Positions 1 to 7,800 are shown, counted from the first letter of the stretch. The stretch: 10,042 nucleotides of DNA from an uncultured Pseudoflavonifractor sp. (GCA_947575475.1 CANPNN010000039.1:1-10042); one strand, 5' to 3'. Notes: generated by a model not told the origin, from the letters alone. Numbers and translations are program-made.

Positions 1-1904
1 ACGGTGCGCAGCTGCTCCTCGGTGAAGGAGGAGGTGGCGCCGCCGGCGGGGGTCTTGGTGGCCTCGGCCAGCTCCTTCAGATCCTTGCCGTACCAGATAT
101 GACCGCCTTCCACCATGGCCTGGACGGTGCCGCCCATGCCGCCGGCGGTGTAGCTGGCGCCCTGGCACTTATCCTTGCCCTCGCGCATGGCGCTGCCGGC
201 GTAGATGATGTAGAAGATGCCGTCGGGCTGCTCCATGGAGGCCTTGGCCAGCACGTCGCGCTCGGCGTACTCGTCCACGAACCGCTTGCCGTCGGCGCCG
301 ATCCACAGCTGCTCCGCAGCGTCGGCCCAGATGCCGTCGGTCATGGTGCCCTTCAGGGGGGAGGAGGAGGGCATCATCTGGGCCACGCCCAGATCCACGG
401 TGTCAGCGCCGATGGCCATGGCCATCTTGATGCCGTCGCCGGTGTTGGTGCCCGCGTTGGTGCTCAGGGTACGGTCAGAGAGGTTGTCTCCCCAGTACTC
501 GTCGTACTCCTTGACCATGGCGGGATTGGCGCAGTAGCCGCCGCAAGCCAGGACCACGCCCTTGGCAGTGTTGATGGTGATGGGGGTGCCGTCGGCCTTC
601 TGGGCCTTGGCGCCCACTACCTTGCCGCCATTGGTGATGAGCTCGGTGCCGGCGGTCTCGGTGTAGATGACCACGCCCTCTTTCTCAGCGGCATTCTTCA
701 GGTCCAGGATCCGGGTCTCCTTGGTGGGATGGGTGTGGGTCCGCTGCCACATGGCGCCCAGAACGGTGGACAGGGGAGCGCCTGCCCGGGAGGCGGTCTT
801 CACAGTGCCCAGGGTTCCGGTCCACTCATAGGCGGCCAGAGCGCCCTCGGCCAGAGTCCGGGCCAGGTCGATGTCGGAGGCAGTCCAGGAGCCGTCGGCC
901 ATCTGCCGCAGTCCGCCGGTATAGATGTGCCACATATGCAGGGAAATGGAGTCAAAGCCGGGCATATCCTTCTCGGGAGTCTTACCCGGGTTGGCAGCGT
1001 AGAAAGCCTTGATGTCCTTCTGAAGCTGCTCCAGGACGGCGGCCCACTCGGGGAACAGGTCAAAGTGGAGATCCTTGTCATTCTTGGTCAGAGCCAGATA
1101 GCTGTCCAGAGTGTTCTTCTCGGACTGGCTCAGAATGCGGGTGGCCTGAGCCTCAGGGTCCACAGCGTTGAAAGCGCCGCCGGCCATGAAGGTGTTGCCG
1201 CCCAGGAAAGAGCTCTTCTCAATGAGGGTGACCTTGGCGCCGTTCTGTGCCGCAGAGATGGCGGCGCTCAGACCGGCTCCGCCGCCGCCGATGACCAGCA
1301 CATCGGTATCCCAGGTCTCGGCCTGGCCGGGCTGGGCGTGGTAGGCGTTGGCTTTCAGAGCCTCCATATCAAGGCCGGCGGCCTTGGCGGCCTCGGTGGC
1401 CGCCCGCATGATGGCGTTGGAGGCCATGGTGGCGCCGGTGACGGTATCGACCGTGGTGGTCTGGTGCTCCACCATCTGGGCGGGGATCCGCTCCATGGCC
1501 ACGTCGGCCAGATAGGCGGTCTCCTTGCTGGCGGTGACGGCCACACCGGTGATCTTGCCGTCCAGGACACTCATCTCAACGGTGACGGGTCCCTGCATAC
1601 CGACGGAGGTGCCGGTGTACTTCATGGGCATGTTCACCAGCTTGGCGGTAGTGTGGTTGTCCTTGTCCCACTCCACCTGGATACCCAGCAGCTCGCTGAG
1701 ATAGCGCAGGGGGACGTAGGTGGCCCCGTCGTAGGCAAATACCTCGGCGGCGGCCCCGTTGGACTTGGTGGGAGTGACGGTTTGACCGTTGATGCTCAGG
1801 GTCATGGGGGAGACAGTGATGCTCTTCTCCGCGCCGGCCGCCGCAGCGACCGTGCCCAGGACCATGAAAACGGCCAGCGCCAGGGCTGTGATCCTTTTTT
1901 TCAT
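1..1904 (-). CDS. Secreted FMN/FAD-dependent fumarate reductase/flavocytochrome c-family reductase (3' end beyond window)
   Basis: An exported flavoprotein that probably passes electrons from a covalently bound FMN to an FAD active site reducing a fumarate-like or urocanate-like acceptor outside the membrane. 634 residues are visible and the frame is still open at the left edge. Seen: a signal peptide (MKKRITALALAVFM..., cleavage near residue 23-25); a copper-amine-oxidase-N-terminal-like 'stalk' module at about 27-90 (YVPLRYLSELLGI); an FMN-binding domain at about 95-175 with the ApbE flavinylation motif D153-T-V-T-G-A-T159, T159 being the predicted attachment site; and an FAD-binding domain from about 198 with the dinucleotide motif GGGGAG at 206-211. 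The QRTHTHPTK segment lies where this family has its active-site basic residues. No CXXCH haem motif is visible, so it is not a multihaem flavocytochrome. The start at 1904 is preceded by AAAGGAG at 9-base spacing. The MerR gene lies upstream in the same direction. The family call is firm; the substrate is unknown. Confidence 0.9.
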   Translation of the reverse strand, partial: MKKRITALALAVFMVLGTVAAAAGAEKSITVSPMTLSINGQTVTPTKSNGAAAEVFAYDGATYVPLRYLSELLGIQVEWDKDNHTTAKLVNMPMKYTGTSVGMQGPVTVEMSVLDGKITGVAVTASKETAYLADVAMERIPAQMVEHQTTTVDTVTGATMASNAIMRAATEAAKAAGLDMEALKANAYHAQPGQAETWDTDVLVIGGGGAGLSAAISAAQNGAKVTLIEKSSFLGGNTFMAGGAFNAVDPEAQATRILSQSEKNTLDSYLALTKNDKDLHFDLFPEWAAVLEQLQKDIKAFYAANPGKTPEKDMPGFDSISLHMWHIYTGGLRQMADGSWTASDIDLARTLAEGALAAYEWTGTLGTVKTASRAGAPLSTVLGAMWQRTHTHPTKETRILDLKNAAEKEGVVIYTETAGTELITNGGKVVGAKAQKADGTPITINTAKGVVLACGGYCANPAMVKEYDEYWGDNLSDRTLSTNAGTNTGDGIKMAMAIGADTVDLGVAQMMPSSSPLKGTMTDGIWADAAEQLWIGADGKRFVDEYAERDVLAKASMEQPDGIFYIIYAGSAMREGKDKCQGASYTAGGMGGTVQAMVEGGHIWYGKDLKELAEATKTPAGGATSSFTEEQLRT

Positions 1905-1919
1905 GGAATTCCTCTCCTT

Positions 1920-1960
1920 TGTCATTTTTGTTTGACAAACAAACTGTCAAACCACTGACA
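1920..1960. promoter_or_regulatory. TGWCA half-site cluster (putative operator) in the reductase leader
   Basis: A perfect inverted repeat with 8-base arms, GTTTGACA (1930-1937) and TGTCAAAC (1945-1952), has a 7-base centre. It is flanked by outer copies TGTCA (1920-1924) and TGACA (1956-1960). The four half-sites start 13, 12 and 11 bases apart, about one helical turn each, and are almost concentric. They lie just downstream of the predicted reductase promoter and reach the ribosome-binding site, a position where a bound protein would repress. The binding factor is not identifiable; a TetR-like repressor is one possibility. Confidence 0.5.
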
Positions 1961-1962
1961 AA

Positions 1963-1993
1963 AGGATAAACCTGAAAGCCGCTTTCAGGTCAA
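1963..1993 (-). promoter_or_regulatory. MerR-type long-spacer promoter and operator of the reductase gene
   Basis: On the minus strand, TTGACC (-35, plus positions 1988-1993) and TATCCT (-10, 1963-1968) are separated by 19 bp. That is the over-long spacing typical of MerR-activated promoters, such as E. coli copA, which also starts TTGACC. A perfect dyad with 9-base arms, ACCTGAAAG and CTTTCAGGT (1970-1978 and 1982-1990, 3-base centre), fills the spacer. The MerR gene ends just upstream, which makes its product the natural candidate activator. Alternative: the dyad followed by TTTATCCTTTT could act as a terminator for the MerR gene, and both uses may coexist. Confidence 0.65.
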
Positions 1994-2015
1994 GAGGGTT
2001 TGTGAAAAAAGTGTC

Positions 2016-2816
2016 TTATTTTTCCTCGATAAACCCCACTGCGACTCCATGGACAAAGGCGCCGTTTTTGGTGTAGCTGATAAAGATACGCCCGATCAGA
2101 TCCTCCTGCGGGACCAGACCCCGGCGGTCCATCTCCTCCAGCAGGGGGGAGAGGTCGCTCTTGGTCATGGCAAAGGGATCGGGCAGCTCCATCAGCAGGT
2201 TTACCTTGGCGCCGCCCCGGGTCAGGGGGATCTCCGGCGGCAGTTCCAGAGCCAGCTTGGCCCGGTTTTTTTCCAAAATACCCAGGCCGATGCTGATATC
2301 CAGGGCATTTCCTGGAGCCAGAAGGCTTTCCCGGGAGACCCGGATGGCGATATAGGAGAAGGGCATGTTTTGGGCCAGGAGCGCAATGGCGCGGTACTCT
2401 GCCGGGGAGAGGGGGCCCACCTTGCCAAAATTCCAGACATTGTAACTGTCATCCAGCGCATTTTGTCCCAGCCGGCCCCGGCGGGTCTGGATCAGGGAAA
2501 AGTAGGCCTGCATTTCCCGCAGACGGGTAAGGCGCATTTCCTCCCAGGCGATCTGCCGCTGCAGCGCTCGGGTGTGGTTCTCCACCCAGCTGTCGATGGT
2601 GGGAAGCTCCTGGCCGTGGGCTGCAAGGGCTTCCTGGACCCCCATGCCAAAGCTGCGGAGCATGTTGGCGTGATAGATGCTCAAGGCGTCCGCCTGAGCC
2701 AGATCCCGGTAGTTGTTCTCCTTCTGCCGTCCGCCCTGGATCAGCCCCGCGCGGTCATAGTAGCGGACCTTACTGTCGGGCAGGCCCAGACATTTGGCAA
2801 AATCATGTACCTTCAT
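2016..2816 (-). CDS. MerR-family transcriptional regulator with C-terminal effector-binding domain
   Basis: A 266-residue DNA-binding regulator. The N-terminal winged helix-turn-helix spans about residues 1-70, with the family signature VRYYDRAGLI at 17-26. A helical linker follows at about 70-130 (LQRQIAWEEMRLTRLREMQAYF), rich in charged and leucine residues and likely the dimerisation coil. Residues about 145-266 form a mixed alpha/beta region resembling the GyrI-like/BmrR-type ligand-binding fold of multidrug-sensing MerR proteins; that fold assignment is inferred. The only cysteine is Cys9 in the DNA-binding domain, so a metal or redox sensor is unlikely. The frame is open further upstream to 2993, but the MerR domain begins at the ATG at 2816, which has AGGAG at 8-base spacing, so that start is chosen. 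The reductase gene follows 111 bases downstream behind a MerR-type promoter, its likely target. Confidence 0.9.
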   Translation of the reverse strand: MKVHDFAKCLGLPDSKVRYYDRAGLIQGGRQKENNYRDLAQADALSIYHANMLRSFGMGVQEALAAHGQELPTIDSWVENHTRALQRQIAWEEMRLTRLREMQAYFSLIQTRRGRLGQNALDDSYNVWNFGKVGPLSPAEYRAIALLAQNMPFSYIAIRVSRESLLAPGNALDISIGLGILEKNRAKLALELPPEIPLTRGGAKVNLLMELPDPFAMTKSDLSPLLEEMDRRGLVPQEDLIGRIFISYTKNGAFVHGVAVGFIEEK

Positions 2817-2839
2817 GTCGGCGTCTCCTGTCTGTGTAT

Positions 2840-2885
2840 AAAATATCAGGTTTTCCTGTACTATATCACAATGGGAAGAAAGACG
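2840..2885 (-). promoter_or_regulatory. Candidate promoter of the MerR gene
   Basis: On the minus strand an extended -10, TGA followed by TATAGT (plus positions 2860-2865), lies 17 bp from a weak -35 TTGCGT. An overlapping alternative is TTGTGA (2866-2871) and TATTTT (2840-2845) with a 20-bp spacer that contains the small dyad CAGG-TTTT-CCTG (2847-2858). The second reading would suit MerR autoregulation. Neither is proven. Confidence 0.35.
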
Positions 2886-2998
2886 CAAATCTGACCAATT
2901 ATTACGATTCTTTTCGCCAAAACCCGCTGCTTCTTGTGGAAGTACACAGTGGATATTTTGGCTGGGATATGATACATTAGAGATGTAATTCAATACCT

Positions 2999-3063
2999 TT
3001 CGGTATAATCGGGGAGAGATGGTCCCCGAGTTTCTACTGACGGCCTATCCGGCAACTACCGAG
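2999..3063 (+). ncRNA. Purine riboswitch aptamer, guanine type
   Basis: A cis-acting RNA sensing guanine or hypoxanthine, upstream of a purine permease. The three-way junction is readable: P1 CGGTA/TACCG (3001-3005 with 3057-3061, extendable by two weaker pairs); J1/2 TAAT (3006-3009); P2 CGGGGA/TCCCCG (3010-3015, 3023-3028) with a 7-base loop GAGATGG, one base from the xpt loop; J2/3 AGTTTCTAC (3029-3037), identical to xpt; P3 3038-3042 with 3050-3054; and J3/1 ACTA with C3056 at the specificity position (C74 in xpt), which indicates guanine rather than adenine. Odd point: P3 carries an A-G mismatch and its loop (around CCTAT) lacks the usual CCGTAAA-like sequence. The CC needed for the loop-loop kiss with the GG of L2 is present. 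A TATGAT at 2968-2973 may be the promoter -10, but I see no convincing -35. Confidence 0.88.
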
Positions 3064-3072
3064 CAATAGCAG

Positions 3073-3112
3073 GACGCGGAGATTTCTTTGAGATCTCCAT
3101 GCCAGTCTTTTT
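3073..3112 (+). terminator. Riboswitch expression-platform terminator
   Basis: The core stem GGAGAT/ATCTCC (3078-3083 with 3093-3098) is lengthened by GC/GC and GAC/GTC pairs across small bulges. A run of five T follows at 3108-3112. An outer pairing GCAATA/TATTGC (3063-3068 with 3112-3117), followed by TTTTT, gives an alternative longer hairpin. It lies between the aptamer and the permease start, as expected for premature termination when purine is abundant. Confidence 0.65.
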
Positions 3113-3167
3113 ATTGCCGTTTTTGCCCTTATAGCCTTATGCCGAAAGAAATTAGGGAGGGGTAAAA

Positions 3168-4592
3168 ATGGAAAAGTTCTTCCAGCTCAAAGAGAACGGT
3201 ACCACCGTGAGGACTGAGATCGTAGCGGGCCTTACCACCTTCATGACGATGGCCTACATCATCGCCTTGAATCCAAACCTGCTCACCGGCTTCGGTGCGG
3301 AGGGGCAAAACCTTTGGAACGGCGTGTTTATGGCCACCTGTATCGCCTCGGCCATCGCCATGTTTGTGATGGCCTTCGCCGCAAACAAACCCTTTGCCTT
3401 AGCGCCCGGTATGGGACTCAACAGCTTTTTTGCCGTCGTAGTGGCCAACATCGCCGCTTTGACTGGAATGAGTTACATAGCATCCTTCCAGGCGGCGCTG
3501 GTCATCATTCTGCTGGAAGGCATCGTATTTGTCATTCTCTCCCTGCTCAATATTCGGGAAAAGATCGTAGAGGCCATCCCCTTGGGGGTCCGGCTGGGGA
3601 TCGCTCCCGCCATCGGCCTGATGCTGATGAATATCGGGTTTGGTTCCAATGCCGGGGTCTATTCCGAGACAGGCGGGCCGTTTTTCGTGATGCGGGATTT
3701 CTTTGGGGCGCTGACCCCCGCTGTGGCAAAGACCACGATGGGTTCGGGCTATCCCGCGATGGTGCTCAATGTGGTCACCATGCTTGCGGGAGTGTTCGTT
3801 ATCGTACTGCTGGCCAAGAAGGGCGTGAAGGGCGCGGTGCTGCTGGGGATGCTGGCGGCCTCGGTCCTCTACTGGGCCGGCTCCTTTGCGGTGCTGAAGG
3901 TGGATCCCTTTGGGACCCTGAAGACGGCCTCCTTCCTGCCCCCCTTCGCCGACATGATGGAGACTACCTTCTTCAAATTCAATTTTGAGGGATTTTTGGA
4001 CATTGGGGTGTTCACCATCGTCACCTTGGTCATCACCTTCTGCATGATCGATATGTTCGACACCATTGGGACCTTGGTGGGAACGGCCTCCCGGGCGGGC
4101 ATGGTGGATAAGGCGGGCAATATGCCCAACATGAAGGAGGCCCTGCTGGCCGATGCCGTCGGCACTGTGGCCGGGGCCTGCACTGGGACCTCCACCGTCA
4201 CCACCTTTGTGGAGTCTGCCTCCGGAGTGGAGGCGGGGGGACGTACCGGCCTCACCGCCCTTACCACCGGGGTCCTGTTCCTGGCCTGCATCTTTATCGC
4301 CCCCGTCGCCGCCGTCATTCCCGCCGCCGCCACCTCCTCCGCCCTTATCTACGTGGGGGTGCTGATGGTGATGGGGCTGAAGAATGTGAACTTTGAAGAT
4401 ATGGACCAGATGGTGCCGGTGGCTCTGATGCTCATCGGGATGCCGATCTCCGGTTCCATCGGCCATGCCATTGGGCTGGGACTGATCTCCTATACGGTCA
4501 TTAAGGTCTTTTCTGGAAAGGCCAGGGAGGTATCCCTTTTGACCTACATCATTTCGGGACTGTTTTTGGTCAAGTTTTTCTTGGTCACCTGA
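3168..4592 (+). CDS. NCS2 family guanine/hypoxanthine permease (AzgA/PbuG type)
   Basis: An integral-membrane purine importer of 474 residues, a usual length for the AzgA-like branch of the nucleobase-cation symporter-2 family, whose members import hypoxanthine, guanine or adenine with protons. Seen: the family opening VRTEIVAGLTTFMTMAYIIA at about 14-33; APGMGLNSFF from 79, including Asn85 in the third membrane segment; IDMFDTIGTLVG with Asp295 and Asp298; and TGTSTVTTFVESASGVEAGG with Glu349. These residues match the substrate-site Asn, Asp, Asp and Glu known from the fungal AzgA transporter. Many hydrophobic segments fit a 14-helix fold. The ATG at 3168 has AGGGAGG about 6-8 bases upstream. 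The guanine riboswitch in its leader agrees with a guanine/hypoxanthine substrate. It is a single-gene unit closed by its own terminator. Subtype (pbuG versus pbuO-like) cannot be decided from sequence alone. Confidence 0.95.
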   Translation: MEKFFQLKENGTTVRTEIVAGLTTFMTMAYIIALNPNLLTGFGAEGQNLWNGVFMATCIASAIAMFVMAFAANKPFALAPGMGLNSFFAVVVANIAALTGMSYIASFQAALVIILLEGIVFVILSLLNIREKIVEAIPLGVRLGIAPAIGLMLMNIGFGSNAGVYSETGGPFFVMRDFFGALTPAVAKTTMGSGYPAMVLNVVTMLAGVFVIVLLAKKGVKGAVLLGMLAASVLYWAGSFAVLKVDPFGTLKTASFLPPFADMMETTFFKFNFEGFLDIGVFTIVTLVITFCMIDMFDTIGTLVGTASRAGMVDKAGNMPNMKEALLADAVGTVAGACTGTSTVTTFVESASGVEAGGRTGLTALTTGVLFLACIFIAPVAAVIPAAATSSALIYVGVLMVMGLKNVNFEDMDQMVPVALMLIGMPISGSIGHAIGLGLISYTVIKVFSGKAREVSLLTYIISGLFLVKFFLVT

Positions 4593-4618
4593 TCCCTTCA
4601 AGCGCAAAAAATAGGATG

Positions 4619-4650
4619 GACGGGCCGCAAAAGCGGCCCGTCTGTTTTTT
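4619..4650 (+). terminator. Rho-independent terminator of the permease gene
   Basis: A perfect 10-bp stem GACGGGCCGC/GCGGCCCGTC (4619-4628, 4633-4642) with an AAAA loop is followed by TGTTTTTT. It starts 27 bases after the permease stop. Confidence 0.95.
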
Positions 4651-4722
4651 CTCTATGTGGTGATCCCCTGCCCTCAACACCCTCGCATATGGTGCTTTTT
4701 AGAAAAATTTTGCCGAAACCTG

Positions 4723-4751
4723 TTGTCAACACCTTCCAGACTTGCTATAAT
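4723..4751 (+). promoter_or_regulatory. Sigma-A promoter of the M60 peptidase gene
   Basis: TTGTCA (-35, 4723-4728), a 17-bp spacer, and a perfect TATAAT (-10, 4746-4751) preceded by TGC, the extended -10 pattern. Start of transcription is expected near 4758. The heptamer TGTCAAC occurs at 4724-4730 over the -35 and again at 4754-4760 over the start site, exactly 30 bp apart, which may be a regulatory repeat. Since the -10 lies inside the reading frame upstream of 4818, it supports translation starting at 4818. Confidence 0.8.
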
Positions 4752-4776
4752 TATGTCAACCCTAAACTGGGATATT

Positions 4777-4795
4777 CCGCCAGTCTATCTGGCGG
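4777..4795 (+). promoter_or_regulatory. Leader hairpin before the M60 peptidase ribosome-binding site
   Basis: A perfect 7-bp stem CCGCCAG/CTGGCGG (4777-4783, 4789-4795) with loop TCTAT ends 5-6 bases before the Shine-Dalgarno region (AGGAAAGGAAG, 4800-4810). The CCAGT at 4780-4784 can instead pair with ACTGG at 4766-4770, so two exclusive folds exist. A role in mRNA stability or translation is inferred only. Confidence 0.4.
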
Positions 4796-4817
4796 TAGCA
4801 GGAAAGGAAGTTGTATC

Positions 4818-7800
4818 ATGCAAAAGAAAGCCAAGACCCGGGTGCTGTCGGCGCTGATAGCGGCGTCCATGATGGGCTCCCTCTACGTACCCATTCCGGC
4901 GGCAGCGGCCCAAGGGCAGACGACGGGCAGCGTTACCGCCGCGGTGCGGATCGACTACGCCCAGCGGCTGGACGAGCTTCAGCAGCGGGAATTGACGGTG
5001 GAGCTGCGCCAGGGGGAGCGGAGCCTGGGAACGGTCCCCCTGGCAGAAGAAGGAGTTTACACCGTGGGGGGCTATGAGGCGGAGGTATCGGCAAAGAATA
5101 CCGACGGCGGCGAGCTGCTGGGCGGCTCTTGGCCCGGGTTTTTAGAGGTCTCCTTTGGGGAGCTGCCCCAAGGGGAGTATACCCTTGCCTTTTCCGGCAA
5201 GGGCTATAAGCCATACAGCCAGAAGGTGACCATGACCGACTACGCCCAGCACGTGGTGGTGGGCACCGGGGACGCCACCTTTACCTTAGGCGATGTGAAC
5301 GGGGACGGAAAGGTGGACGGAAAGGACCGCTCCGCCTTGGCCGCCGTTCTTGGCTCTACCCGGCCCGAGGATATCCTTGCCTATGACCTGAACGGAGACA
5401 GGGCCATTGACATTGTGGACTTGGCCTATGTGAACCGGCTCATCTCCGCCACAGGGGAGGCTGTCCTTCGGGATACGGCCCGGCTGACCCTGCCGGTGAA
5501 CCTGGCGGCGATGGAGAGCGAGATGGCGGGCTATGGCACAGTGGTGACCGACGGCCAGCTTGAGAATGTGCTGGCAGAGGGCGGAGCCGGCGTGACCCTG
5601 GCTTCGGAGGCGGGGGAGGACATCGTCCTTCCCGTGCCCCTGGACCAGGCGGTGGAGGCCCAGGAGATCCAGATCGTCTCCCCCGCAGGGGGAGGGACGG
5701 TGATAGCGGGTACTGTGACGGTGGAGGATACCGCCGGGAACAGGACACTGCTGCCCTTTGACAATACGCCCCCCACCGGGGTCCATGCCACCTCCCGCAC
5801 CCCGGGCAGCAGCGTCATCACAGTAACGCTGGGGAAGAAGGTGCCGGTGAAGAAGGTGACCATCACCGTCACCAAGACGGAAAATGGGAACTTTGCCGCG
5901 GTGGAGTCGGTCCAGTTCCTGAAAGACATCGTGCCGGAGGTGCCTGTGGCCCCCAACAGCATGGTAAAGGGCCTGACTGCCGAACCGGGAAGCGAATCGG
6001 TGTCCCTGCGCTGGAACGACCTGCCCAACGTGTCGGGGTATAAGGTCCTCTACTGGCCCCAGCAGAACGCGAAGGAAGTGAAGGAGCTTCATACCGACGT
6101 GACCCGGGCGAAGGTCACGGGGCTGAAAAATCTGGAGACCTATGTGTTCACCGTCACCCCCACCGACGGAAGGTGGGAGGGCCGGGCCTGTGACCCGGTG
6201 ACCGCCGTCCCTGTTCCCGCCAGCGTTCCCGACCGGGTGGATATGGTGCATGTCACCGCCTTGGACGCCGCTTTGGGGGTGTCGTGGAAGGAGGGCAAGT
6301 CGGCCACCTATTATGAGCTTTACTACCAAGAGAAGGGAAGCAGCGAATGGAAGCAGGCCGGAGGGCGGCTGACCAAGGCCGGCGCCAATATCGAGGGGCT
6401 GACCAACGATGTGACCTATTCTATCTATGTGGTGGCGGGCAACGACGTGGGCAAAGGCCCTAAGTCCGCCATTTATGAGGGGACTCCCAAGGCTGTGAAG
6501 TATGAGCGGCCCGAGGGCATCCCCACCCAGGGCATTTTGGAGAACTCCCAGATCAGCGACATCCGGCTGGCCGACGCGGGGAACTATACGGGGAGTTTTA
6601 CGCCCCAGAATATGATAGATAACGACTACCGCACCGCTTGGACCGCCCAGAACTGGTGGCGCAATGAGCATGTGGTGACGACCTTCAAGGAGCCGGTGGA
6701 CCTGTCCGCCGCCATCTGGGTGCCCCGGCTGGATGGGACCTACCCCACCAACCTGCGGGCATACAGCGTCCGGGTATGGTATGAGGGAGAGAACCTGAAC
6801 TCCGCCGGACACCTGATCGTCCCCGACCCCAAAAACGGAGGCGTGGACAACGGCGGTACGGGCCGGGATGTGGATACATGGCCCAATGTCCGGGGCAACT
6901 GCGCCGTCACCAACTTTGCCATCCTGCCCTTTGGCCCGGTGGAGAACGTGAAGAAGATCAGCGTAGCGGTAGAGCAGAGGGCATATACCTCCGTGAGCCT
7001 CTCGGAGCTGATGTTCATGGAATATGACCCGGCCCACAGTCTGCCCGGAGAGATCGGGGCGCTGTTTGCCGACACGCTCCGCACCAAGCTGGCCGCCGGG
7101 GTGAGCCAAGGACAGATCGACGCCCTGCGGCAGAGGCTGGAGAGCGATGAGCGGAATTACTATCTGAATTTGGACACCTTGGCGGACGAGCTGACCTTGG
7201 CCCAAGAGCTTTTGGAGCAGGGGGCCAGCAAGGGCGTTTTGGTCAGCGGCTTGGACAGCCGGAGCAACGGGCCGGACGGTGCCAAGTACGGACAGGGCGG
7301 AAGCGACCTGCAGCCCTTGGGAGTCACCGTAGGGGCAGGACGGGAGATCACCGTCTATGCCGAGGGCATCCCCGAAGGGGAGAGCGTCACCCTGATCGCC
7401 AGCCAGTTTAACGCCGAGGCCTCAGAGTGGCGGACCTCTCTGGGCGAGCTTGAGAACGGGCGGAATATTCTGACCATCCCCAAGATCGGAAGCCGGGCGG
7501 GCAATAACGGCGGCAGCCTGTATGTCACCTACAGCGGCGGCAGCGGAGATGGCATCAAGCTCCATGTCCGCCGGGGCATGGACATTCCGGTGCTGGAGCT
7601 GTCCGGCTGGTACAGGATGGAGGACCCGGCCCGCCGGGAGGTCATCGGGACCTATGTGGATGAGCTGGAGGCCTATCTGGCAGGCATGACCATCGGAAGC
7701 CCCACCAGTGATTACCGCAACGTGACGGAGGTCTCTACCCCTGTGGTGCTGCTGTCCCTGCCCGCCTTGGCGGTGAAGAACGCGCTGGGCTCCGGGGACC

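Noticed and set aside
1..1904. Multihaem flavocytochrome c identity
   Set aside because: No CXXCH motif is visible in the 634 residues. Electron input appears to be through bound FMN instead.
99..1958. 619-residue open frame on the plus strand opposite the reductase
   Set aside because: Its translation is low-complexity Gly/His/Val/Leu-rich with no domain, and it lies antisense to a frame with clear flavoprotein motifs. It is a by-product of GC-rich codons.
1970..1990. Dyad read purely as a rho-independent terminator of the MerR gene
   Set aside because: The T-rich stretch after it is interrupted, and the dyad fits exactly between a -35 and a -10 at MerR spacing. Termination is kept only as an alternative.
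2016..2816. Metal- or redox-sensing MerR (CueR, ZntR or SoxR type)
   Set aside because: No cysteine pair or cluster in the C-terminal part and a much longer C-terminal domain than metal sensors have.
2817..2993. Upstream extension of the MerR frame to 2993
   Set aside because: The MerR helix-turn-helix begins at the ATG at 2816 with a good Shine-Dalgarno. The extension has no family match and covers the promoter region.
4689..4817. Upstream extension of the M60 frame starting at 4689
   Set aside because: It would place 43 residues before an evident signal peptide and overlaps the promoter -35/-10; the ATG at 4818 has the ribosome site.
5286..7205. 639-residue minus-strand open frame within the M60 gene, and similar ones at 7422-8783, 8820-9605 and 3399-4607
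   Set aside because: No recognisable domains, His/Gly/Gln-rich composition, and antisense to strongly supported genes.
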